Shown: piece by piece, positions 32,825 through 43,600 of the stretch
How the letters are laid out: each line of letters begins with the position of its first letter
Position numbering within the stretch: position 1 is the stretch's first letter
NCBI RefSeq assembly: GCF_045679555.1
Contig: NC_092096.1
Span: 17,861,612-17,925,611 of the forward strand
Source of the DNA: Salvelinus alpinus
Taxonomy: Eukaryota > Chordata > Actinopteri > Salmoniformes > Salmonidae
Length of the DNA stretch: 64,000 nt
Reading direction: 5' to 3'
Translations under genes and position numbers: made by a program
Notes under the pieces: model-generated
What the model was told of the DNA's origin: nothing
The model's input: only the letters and a program-made list of their open reading frames with translations
The model's database searches: none

Positions 32825-34082
32825 TGTGGTTTCTCAAAAATGTCCTAATAGAACTTCTCAAAGGAATATAAAGCGACTTTCCTCATCGAGGTTTGGTACA
32901 CTCATCTATTAGATGTGAAGCGTGGCTCTTCTATAGGTTTAGACGTTGTGTGTGTAGCTAGAGAGGAAATGGCTTATGTCTTGGAAGCTCCACACCCACG
33001 GGGAGCGTCCTGGAGGAAGTGGCTGCTTTGGCATGACTTTGGCTGGGATGAAACCAGAGGTAACACTGGGGCCCCCGGAGGAGGAATGCTTTCTTATATA
33101 TCCTTGTAAACGTCAGCCTCTTTTTCTGTTTCGTCAGCCTCTCTGTAGGGATCGAGCCTCTCTGTAGGGATCCAGACTCTGGTTCCTGGGCTTCTGGCAA
33201 ACAGACTGTGGTAATTGCTTCCATCCGTCTTCAGCAGACATGGTATCCAGCAATGGGACAATTATTCTACACGGATCACCCCACTGAAAGCTTTTCCTTC
33301 TATCTGTAGTGATCGCTCTCTCGCTCTTCCTTTGTTTGTTTGTTTTTTCTCTCTCGCTCTCTCTCTCTCTAGTGTTCTCCCTCTCTTTCCTCTCTCCTTT
33401 TTCCCCGTAAAAAAATCCCTCTGTGGTCTATCTGTCAACTCCATTCACACACGTCTCAGTCTTCTACCATTAACTGTGTCGGTGCTGAAAGTTGTTATTG
33501 CCTGACTGACTCAACATGGTGGACATTCCATCCACCTAACAAAACACTCTTCCTCCTGCCTTATTCTCATTGAATGGACAGGAGAGTTTAGCTACAGATG
33601 TTTCAGAAGAGATTTCCCCACTCCAGAGGGTTGTGTGTTGCCAGAAAAGAGATGTCTGTTTAGTTTGCTAGATTGTTTGTTTCGATGTCGTACAGTTCTC
33701 AGTAGGACAAGTTATTTTGTTACTTCACTAGGCCCCCTAATGCTTGAACAGACGTCCATGAAATCCATACGGGAACCAACCAAGGCGTCAGATAACAGTA
33801 ATGCCCCTGTTATGTGGAGCTGGGAACAGGAAAGCTGGAATAGCTTTAGGCTTAATACTGCTGGACATTCATAGGGTGTCCCTGGATGTGCTTCTCATTA
33901 CAGGTCACAGGGGTTCACATACCTGGGTTCAGTTGTGTTGCTTTTCAACGCATCGGAAAACTATCAATTGAAACCGTGTCTGTTTCAGTCGGTGCCTCAT
34001 AAAATTATATTTAGACCCATTGTAAAAAACTGCATGCATGAACGCCTGTCATGGTCATGTTGATTTGATTGTTGTTATGATA
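32825..34082. other. No gene recognised; CT-rich stretch
   Basis: It contains a CTCTCGCTCTCTCTCTCTCT stretch at about 33350 and a small duplication of CTCTCTGTAGGGAT near 33140-33170. Short open frames (for example 32915-33109 and 33635-33874) lack recognisable domains or convincing splice sites. Confidence 0.4.
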
Positions 34083-35012
34083 GTAATAACACTGAAAGCA
34101 GTAGTCATGGTAGTAGTTAGTAATACCACTGAAAGCAGTAGTAATGGTAGTGTTTAGTAATAACACTGAAAGCAGTAGTAATGGTAGTAGTTAGTAATAA
34201 CACTGAAAGCAGTAGTAATGGTAGTAGTTAGTAATAACACTGAAAGCAGTAGTAATGGTAGTGGTTAGTAATAACACTGAAAGCAGTAGTAATGGTAGTA
34301 GTTAGTAATAACACTGAAAGCAGTAGTAATGGTAGTGGTTAGTAATAACACTGAAAGCAGTAGTCATGGTAGTGGTTAGTAATAACACTGAAAGCAGTAG
34401 TAATGGTAGTAGTTAGTAATAACACTGAAAGCAGTAGTAATGGTAGTGGTTAGTAATAACACTGAAAGCAGTAGTAATGGTAGTGGTTAGTAATAACATT
34501 GAAAGCAGTAGTAATTGTAGTAGTTAGTAGTAACACTGAAAGCAGTAGTCATGGTAGTGGTTAGTAATAACACTGAAAGCAGTAGTAATGGTAGTAGTTA
34601 GTAATAACACTGAAAGCAGTAGTAATTGTAGTAGTTAGTAATAACACTGAAAGCAGTAGTCATGGTAGTGGTTAGTAATAACACTGAAAGCAGTAGTAAT
34701 TGTAGTAGTTAGTAATAACACTGAAATCAGTAGTAATGGTAGTAGTTAGTAATAACACTGAAAGCAGTAGTAATTGTAGTAGTTAGTAATAACACTGAAA
34801 GCAGTAGTCATGGTAGTGGTTAGTAATAACACTGAAAGCAGTAGTAATTGTAGTAGTTAGTAATAACACTGAAAGCAGTAGTAATGGTAGTGGTTAGTAA
34901 TAGCACTGAAAGCAGTAGTAATGGTAGTAGTTAGTAATAACACTGAAAGCAGTAGTAATGGTAGTAGTTAGTAATAGCACTGAAAGCAGTAGTAATGGTA
35001 GTAGTTAGTAGT
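34083..35012. repeat. 37-bp minisatellite
   Basis: About 25 copies of a 37 bp unit with TAATAACACTGAAAGCAGTA and GTAATGGTAGTAGTTAG. Variants are GTCATGG, GTAATTG and GTGGTTAG. Confidence 0.95.
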
Positions 35013-35079
35013 ACTTTATTCATCCCACCAAGGGACATTGCAGTATACATTGGTAAGGCTGAAAGTAGTATCACATGAT

Positions 35080-35172
35080 ATCAAATCAAAGTTTATTTTT
35101 CGAATACACAGATTTGCAAATGTTATCGCAGGTGCAGCGAAATGCTTGTGTTTCTAGCAGTAATAATACCTA
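35080..35172 (-). mobile_element. LINE 3'-end fragment
   Basis: ATCAAATCAAAGTTTATTTT followed by GGTGCAGCGAAATGCTTGTG is the same 3' terminus as the LINE at 1870-5361, read on minus. Only about 90 bases are left. Confidence 0.8.
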
Positions 35173-35287
35173 TTTACTAATTGATCAAAGCCTTCAGGAA
35201 GTAGATCATCTTAGCTAGAAGCAACAGTGATTCAAACCAACCCCTACGCAGGTAATGTGTGGAAATGTTCTCATGTGGGTATGCTAC

Positions 35288-36842
35288 AATGTCATACCTG
35301 CTGCAGAATCAAAGGCTCTCTCCTGGTACTGTCATACCTGCTGCAGAATCAAAGGATCTCTCCTGGTACTGTCATACCTGCTGCAGAATCAAAGGATCTC
35401 TCCTGGTACTGTCATACCTGCTGCAGAATCAAAGGCTCTCTCCTGGTACTGTCATACCTGCTGCAGAATCAAAGGATCTCTCCTGGTACTGTCATACCTG
35501 CTGCAGAATCAAAGGCTCTCTCCTGGTACTGTCATACCTGCTGCAGAATCAAAGGATCTCTTCTGGTACTGTCATACCTGCTGCAGAATCAAAGGCTCTC
35601 TCCTGGTACTGTCATACCTGCTGCAGAATCAAAGGATCTCTCCTGGTACTAACAGTCATACCTGCTGCAGAATCAAAGGATCTCTCCTGGTACTAACAGT
35701 CATACCTGCTGCAGAATCAAAGGCTCTCTCCTGGTACTGTCATACCTGCTGCAGAATCAAAGGCTCTCTCCTGGTACTGTCATACCTGCTGCAGAATCAA
35801 AGGCTCTCTCCTGGTACTAACAGTCATACCTGCTGCAGAATCAAAGGCTCTCTCCTGGTACTAACAGTCATACCTGCTGCAGAATCAAAGGCTCTCTCCT
35901 GGTACTAACAGTCATACCTGCTGCAGAATCAAAGGATCTCTTCTGGTACTGTCATACCTGCTGCAGAATCAAAGGCTCTCTCCTGGTACTAACAGTCATA
36001 CCTGCTGCAGAATCAAAGGCTCTCTCCTGGTACTGTCATACCTGCTGCAGAATCAAAGGATCTCTCCTGGTACTAACAGTCATACCTGCTGCAGAATCAA
36101 AGGCTCTCTCCTGGTACTAACAGTCATACCTGCTGCAGAATCAAAGGATCTCTCCTGGTACAGTCATACCTGCTGCAGAATCAAAGGCTCTCTCCTGGTA
36201 CAGTCATACCTGCTGCAGAATCAAAGGCTCTCTCCTGGTACAGTCATACCTGCTGCAGAATCAAAGGATCTCTCCTGGTACTAACAGTCATACCTGCTGC
36301 AGAATCAAAGGATCTCTCCAGGTACTAACTGTCATACCTGCTGCAGAATCAAAGGATCTCTCCTGGTACTAACTGTCATACCTGCTGCAGAATCAAAGGA
36401 TCTCTCCTGGTACTAACAGTCATACCTGCTGCAGAATCAAAGGCTCTCTCCTGGTACTAACAGTCATACCTGCTGCAGAATCAAAGGTTCTCTCCTGGTA
36501 CAGTCATACCTGCTGCAGAATCAAAGGCTCTCTCCTGGTACTAACTATCATACCTGCTGCAGAATCAAAGGCTCTCTCCTGGTACTAACAGTCATACCTG
36601 CTGAAGAATCAAAGGCTCTCTCCTGGTACTAACTGTCATACCTGCTGCAGAATCAAAGGCTCTCTCCTGGTACTAACAGTCATACCTGCTGCAGAATCAA
36701 AGGATCTCTCCAAGTACTAACAGTCATACCTGCTGCAGAATCAAAGGATCTCTCCTGGTACTGTCATACCTGCTGCAGAATCAAAGGCTCTCTCCAGGTA
36801 CTAACTATCATACCTGCTGCAGAATCAAAGGCTCTCTCCTGG
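35288..36842. repeat. 40/44-bp minisatellite with two length classes
   Basis: About 37 copies with GTCATACCTGCTGCAGAATC and AAAGGCTCTCTCCTGGTACT. Units end in TACT (40 bp), TACTAACA (44 bp) or TACA. GGCTCT and GGATCT variants alternate. The 4 bp length difference shifts frames, so the open frames near the left end do not persist. Confidence 0.95.
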
Positions 36843-37825
36843 TATTCAGTGCCAAGCTATGTGCATTCTCCAAACTCACATTTGGTCCAGATGCTGCCGA
36901 GTTCTTTGTCGAGAGTAGTATTATGTCATAAAAGCAGGATGGTTTGGCAGGCCATACACATTTCAGCAGAATTTCCGTATTTGGATAAATGAGTCTATAC
37001 TTTTTTAGCAACAAGAGACCCTGTGATGTTAGGTCATAGCAGGTCTAGGAGTTACAATATCCAGGCAGAAATACTGTGGCTGTTGTCAATGATGCTTCAC
37101 TGACTCATAATAATGGAGCTGCTTCGTTCTCTCTTCTTCTGATGCACCGAAGTGGATAAGTGAATGTAGGCCTACTACGCCCTCTAGTGGTAGCCAGAGA
37201 GTTACAACGTTTGTCAGTGTCTTTTACCAAAGTGTACGCATGTCCTTATTCTCCTTACTGACACACAGGTATCGTACTTTTCCAAAGGCCCGACTTGAAA
37301 AGCCCGTCGTGCAGCACTTAGGTCCAACTGAAACTCAACCTTTTTCCTCGACGAATAACCACAATCATCTTTTACAATCCATGTATTCTTTTGTTGTTGA
37401 TTTTATTTGATCTTTGAGAAAAAATACAAAAGATACAAAATCCATCATACAAACATCAACTACATCACACCTTCCCAGACCCACTAGCTTCCCTTATCAC
37501 TTTCTTCCACATGGCCTCAAATTAAAATATAACTGAATGTCTATAACAATAGTATAACGAATGACCATGGACCAATGACTGTCACATATGAGGCAACATC
37601 GTACATAAATCATCACAAATGAAAATGTCTCTCGAGACGTCAGTAGTACGTCACTGATGTACATGTTTGTTCTACATACCACAGCTGGCTCTGTGTGAGT
37701 AAGTGGCTGGGAGTCACACTACAGGCAATGTGCAGGTTCTGTACAGGCACTGTGGGCTTTCAGCAACAACATGGATAGCAGCAGGTGCCACAGTAATGTA
37801 GTGTTTCATCCACCGGTCCAGTCCA
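36843..37825. other. No gene recognised
   Basis: Unique sequence. Open frames under 70 codons at 36808-37014 and 37497-37682 have no recognisable content. Confidence 0.4.
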
Positions 37826-38193
37826 CTCCCCCCCTGGGACACTCACTAGGTCACACTCCCCCCCTGGGACACTCACTAGGTCACACTCCCCCCCGGGACA
37901 CTCACAAGGTCACACTCTCCCCCCGGGACACTCACAAGGTCACACTCTCCCCCCGGGACACTCACAAGGTCACACTCCCCCCCCGGGACACTCACAAGGT
38001 CACACTCCCCCCCCGGGACACTCACAAGGTCACACTCCCCCCCCGGGACACTCACAAGGTCACACTCCCCCCCCCCCCCGGGACACTCACAAGGTCACAC
38101 TCCCCCCCCCGGGACACTCACAAGGTCACACTCCCCCCCCCTCCTGGGACACTCACAAGGTCACACTCCCCCCCCGGGACACTCACTAGGTCA
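37826..38193. repeat. C-rich minisatellite of about 28 bp
   Basis: About 13 copies of a unit containing GGGACACTCACAAGGTCACA and a C run of 4 to 12. Length changes are confined to the C run. The minus strand has regularly spaced G runs. Confidence 0.93.
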
Positions 38194-38989
38194 CAGTGTT
38201 ATAGATCCACTGGCATAGCACACACACCCACAATATTAGTTTTTTCCCCCAAATCTTCTAAATACTTTCAATATTATTCATTTCCATGTCGGCTCTATGC
38301 CTGGAAATGCCCTGTCCTGAGAAAGGATCCCAATTTCAAACTCCCAAAAATTATAGAAAAACCCCACCAATAATGGATATTAACTGAAACATGATCTTAT
38401 GTAGTTTTATACAATAGCCCTCTGTGACTTAAATGTAACATATTTTAACCAAAATTCATATTCTATCGTAATCTAACGAGGAGATGGACAAGGGGTCCTT
38501 ATGGCATAGCTGACCCTACTCAAGCCTGATTATTTTGAGATTTTAGACTAATCTGACAGAGTTCACCAAATCTCAGGTTTGAGAGAAATTGTCCACTCTG
38601 TTAAGCATCAACTCTGAAATTAATCATTTTCCATATTTTACAAATGTTTGTATTGAACTTGTATTTTTAGAGGCAGTGTCAGTATCCGTTGCCAACTACA
38701 TCAGTGGCTTGTCAACTCCGTCACTGATGGCTAACCTCCTTAAGATTTTGTTGTTGTCAATATTCAGACAAAATATTTGAATTGTTCTGCAACAGATGCT
38801 TAAACAATTCTAATATTTGCTATGTTAGACCTAGGGGTGATGTTTGTTTTATAAATGTTGTTTTATGTCCTAAATCTAGAAAACTAAACAAAAATAAGTT
38901 TGGAGATTTGTATTACATATTTGAATAATCTAATGTTAGAGTGAAACAATCCAAGGCCGTTTTAAACACTTAATAATTGTAAATGAAAA
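38194..38989. other. No gene recognised
   Basis: AT-rich sequence. GTCAACTCCGTCA at about 38711 is an inverted single copy of the core of the neighbouring 33 bp unit (TGACGGAGTTGAC), a possible seed of that array. Confidence 0.45.
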
Positions 38990-39423
38990 TGCCTTTTATG
39001 TTGTCTGACGGAGTTGACATAAATCCTTTTATGGTGTCTGACGGAGTTGACATAAATCCTTTTATGGAGTCTGACGGAGTTGACATAAATCCTTTTATGG
39101 AGTCTGACGGAGTTGACATAAATCCTTTTATGGTGTCTGACGGAGTTGACACAAATCCTTTTATGTTGTCTGACGGAGTCGACACAAATCCTTTTATGGT
39201 GTTTGACGGAGTCGACATAAATCCTTTTATGGAGTCTGACGGAGTCGACATAAATCCTTTTATGGAGTCTGACGGAGTTGACATAAATCCTTTTATGGAG
39301 TCTGACGGAGTTGACATAAATCCTTTTAATGTTGTCTGACGGAGTTGACATAAATCCTTTTATGTTGTCTGACGGAGTTGACATAAATCCTTTTATGTTG
39401 TCTGACGGAGTTGACATAAATCC
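38990..39423. repeat. 33-bp minisatellite
   Basis: 13 copies of a 33 bp unit containing CTGACGGAGTTGACATAAAT and CCTTTTATG. The 33 bp period keeps three frames open (DGVDINPFM on plus; STPSDSIKGFM and YVNSVRLHKRI on minus), which is an artefact. Confidence 0.95.
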
Positions 39424-39429
39424 AGTTAG

Positions 39430-39542
39430 TTGCATTGGATGATATATTAAGCATGTCATTAGGAAGTTATTCATTTACATGGCGTGATAGCTGATAAGAA
39501 TGTCATTAGGAAGTTATTCATTTACATGGTGTGATAGCTGAT
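39430..39542. repeat. Two-copy 55-bp duplication
   Basis: AATGTCATTAGGAAGTTATT and the following CATTTACATGG(C/T)GTGATAGCTGATA occur twice in direct orientation. Confidence 0.75.
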
Positions 39543-39884
39543 ACTTTGGTTGATCAAAATATATATTTCACATTTTGTGATATTTGTGATATTAAGACCA
39601 ATATTCGTGGGGAAAAGTTGAGATTGTCCCGTCTTGTCCCGTCTTTGAAGAACCCCTGAACTCTGAAGCAGCAACCTGTTCTCTCAGCAGAACACGGAAA
39701 AGAGCTCAGCTATAAAAACGCTACAGAGCATTTTTAAATTAAATTGCTCGAACCTTGTGGGGGGGGGCGGGGGTTTGAGAAACTACGCTACACCACTGCA
39801 TAGGTCATAGGTCAATAGTACCTAAAGTCACCCACAATAAAGGAGTGTGTGTACTGCCTGTAACGGTCTCAGCTTCCCCTATTC

Positions 39885-40264
39885 CAGGGTTCCCCAGCTG
39901 GCGGCCCGCGGGGGGTTTTATTTGGCCCCCCAAGTAAAAAGAAAGAAGACATATATATATATATTTCTTTGTGTAATTTTCATTGTTGGACATTAAAGAC
40001 TGTAGAAGCAGCAGGAAATCAGCTCCAAGTGATTTTAATTTATGAAATCTGTTCCCAAGTATTCCCACGCATAATAGAGAGACACGTGAACGTGAACAAA
40101 TGTAAGCAAGGTTTGAAATTATTATGTTTTAGTCAAACTATATCTGTTTGGGCTTCTTGCGGTCAATTTGTGGTTTACAAATGAATTGTAATTGTGTTCC
40201 GGCCCCCCGACCATCCGTTCCAGAAACAAATCGTCCCGCGGCTGAATCTAGTTGATGATCCCTG
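39885..40264. mobile_element. hAT-type MITE with 8-bp target duplication
   Basis: Ends CAGGGTTCCCCAGCTGGCGG and ...GAATCTAGTTGATGATCCCTG match only at the extreme ends (CAGGG/CCCTG) and in the GCCCGCGG/CCGCGGC block. The 8 bp flanks CCCTATTC (39877-39884) and CCTTATTC (40265-40272) differ at one base, which fits a hAT target duplication. There is no transposase. It lies 92 bases past the stop codon of the Rab gene and supplies an AATAAA on the minus strand at 39922-39917. Confidence 0.8.
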
Positions 40265-40356
40265 CCTTATTCTGTCCTCTTGCAGGTAACACAGTGGCAC
40301 AGTCCCCCCAGGTATCCATTCTTAAACTCCCTCTGTTGTCCTTCCTCCTCTCTATG

Positions 40357-40640
40357 TCAGCAACACGTCTTCTTGTCTGTGATCACCGCTGGCCCGTTGA
40401 TTGGTCGTGAGTTGGCTCGGAGCAGGACGCGGGGCGAGTCATTGTTGCTAGGGGCCTGTTGCCGGACGGCCATGCCGTTGCGTGCCAGCAGCTCGCGGGC
40501 CATCATCATGAAGGCATCGTCCACATTCTGGGCCTCCTTAGCTGAGGTCTCTAACGCTGCCAGGAGGCCTCTCTCCTCAGCCATACAGCATGCCTCCTGG
40601 AACAACACCTGACGCTCAGACTCCAGGTCAGACTTGTTAC
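40357..40640 (-). CDS. rab19: rab19 coding exon 3
   Basis: Begins GTAACAAGTCTGACC after the acceptor CTCTCCTTCCCAG and completes the split Gly codon of GNKSDL. It encodes the G4 and G5 motifs, the variable tail and the CC prenylation motif, then stops at 40357. Confidence 0.93.
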
Positions 40641-43600
40641 CTGGGAAGGAGAGAAATAGGTGTTTCAAGTTTTGTTTTTAGAACTGACTGGTCAAAAACA
40701 CATTGATTTGACCTTTATTTGAACAGGAAGGGGTCAGGGGTTAAAGTATTTTAAAGGTTTGAACCTCTTTTCTGAGAGAGGCCCAGAAACGTTTTTATTT
40801 CAACTCTTTACATCTCAATTATAGAAATACAAATGATAGAACAAACATTTCAATTCAAAACAATGGCCCATGCCACATAGAGTTAGCACATATTTTTGCT
40901 CCCGCTCACCAATGAGACAGAGCACTACATTGGCCGCGCCGTACAGCTCCACCTCCCTGATCCAATTGGACACGGAGTCAAAGGTTCCGTGGCGTGTGAT
41001 GTCATAGGCGATCATGGCGCCGTGGGCGCTGCGGTAGTAACTATGGGTGATGGTCCGGAAACGCTCCTGTCCAGCCGTGTCCCATACCTGCATCTGTTTT
41101 ACACAGACACACACAGAATTAGATAAATATCTCACACACAAACACAATGATCTCACAGTCTAATATACTCCTGGAGGGCCCAATACAAAACAATGATCTC
41201 ACAGTCTAATATACTCCTGGAGGGAACAATACAAAACAATGATCTCACAGTCTAATATACTCCTGGAGGAGACAATACAAAACAATGATCTCACAGTCTA
41301 ATATACTCCTGGAGGGAACAATACAAAACAATGATCTCACAGTCTAATATACTCCTGGAGGGAACAATACAAAACAATGATCTCACAGTCTAATATACTC
41401 CTGGAGGGAACAATACAAAACAATGATCTCACAGTCTAATATACTCCTGGAGGAGACAATACAAAACAATGATCTCACAGTCTAATATACTCCTGGAGGG
41501 AACAATACAAAACAATGATCTTACAGTCTAATATACTCCTGGAGGGAACAATACAAAACAATGATCTCACAGTCTAATATACTCCTGGAGGAGACAATAC
41601 AAAACAATGATCTCACAGTCTAATATACTCCTGGAGAGAACAATACAAAACAATGATCTCACAGTCTAATATACTCCTGGAGGGAACAATACAAAACAAT
41701 GATCTCACAGTCTAATATACTCCTGGAGGGAACAATACAAAACAATGATCTTACAGTCTAATATACTCCTGGAGTGGCCAATACAAAACAATGATCTCAC
41801 AGTCTAATATACTCCTGGAGGGAACAATACAAAACAATGATCTCACAGTCTAATATACTCCTGGAGGGAACAATACAAAACAATGATCTCACAGTCTAAT
41901 ATACTCCTGGAGGAGACAATACAAAACAATGATCTTACAGTCTAATATACTCCTGGAGGAGACAATACAAAACAATGATCTCACAGTCTAATATACTCCT
42001 GGAGGGAACAATACAAAACAATGATCTCACAGTCTAATATACTCCTGGAGGAGACAATACAAAACAATGATCTCACAGTCTAATATACTCCTGGAGGGCC
42101 CAATACAAAACAATGATCTCACAGTCTAATATACTCCTGGAGGGAACAATACAAAACAATGATCTCACAGTCTAATATACTCCTGGAAGGAACAATACAA
42201 AACAATGATCTCACAGTCTAATATACTCCTGGAGGAGACAATACAAAACAATGATCTTACAGTCTAATATACTCCTGGAGTGGCCAATACAAAACAATGA
42301 TCTCACAGTCTAATATACTCCTGGAGGGTACAATACAAAACAATGATCTTACAGTCTAATATACTCCTGGAGGGAACAATACAAAACAATGATCTCACAG
42401 TCTAATATACTCCTGGAGGGAACAATACAAAACAATGACATCACAGTCTAATATACTCCTGGAGAGAACAATACAAAACAATGATCTTACAGTCTAATAT
42501 ACTCCTGGAGGGAACAATACAAAACAATGATCTCACAGTCTAATATACTCCTGGAGGGAACAATACAAAACAATGATCTCACAGTCTAATATACTCCTGG
42601 AGGGTACAATACAAAACAATGATCTTACAGTCTAATATACTCCTGGAGGGAACAATACAAAACAATGATCTCACAGTCTAATATACTCCTGGAGGGAACA
42701 ATACAAAACAATGACATCACAGTCTAATATACTCCTGGAGGGAACAATACAAAACAATGATCTTACAGTCTAATATACTCCTGGAGGGAACAATACAAAA
42801 CAATGATGATCTCACAGTCTAATATACTCCTGGAGGGAACAATACAAAACAATGATCTCACAGTCTAATATACTCCTGGAGGAGACAATACAAAACAATG
42901 ATCTCACAGTCTAATATACTCCTGGAAGGAACAATACAAAACAATGATCTCACAGTCTAATATACTCCTGGAGGAGACAATACAAAACAATGATCTTACA
43001 GTCTAATATACTCCTGGAGTGGCCAATACAAAACAATGATCTCACAGTCTAATATACTCCTGGAGGGTACAATACAAAACAATGATCTTACAGTCTAATA
43101 TACTCCTGGAGGGAACAATACAAAACAATGATCTCACAGTCTAATATACTCCTGGAGGGAACAATACAAAACAATGACATCACAGTCTAATATACTCCTG
43201 GAGAGAACAATACAAAACAATGATCTCACAGTCTAATATACTCCTGGAGGGAACAATACAAAACAATGATCTCACAGTCTAATATACTCCTGGAGGGAAC
43301 AATACAAAACAATGATCTCACAGTCTAATATACTCCTGGAGGGAACAATACAAAACAATGATCTCACAGTCTAATATACTCCTGGAGGGAACAATACAAA
43401 ACAATGATCTCACAGTCTAATATACTCCTGGAGGGAACAATACAAAACAATGACATCACAGTCTAATATACTCCTGGAGAGAACAATACAAAACAATGAT
43501 CTTACAGTCTAATATACTCCTGGAGGGAACAATACAAAACAATGATCTCACAGTCTAATATACTCCTGGAGGGAACAATACAAAACAATGATCTCACAGT

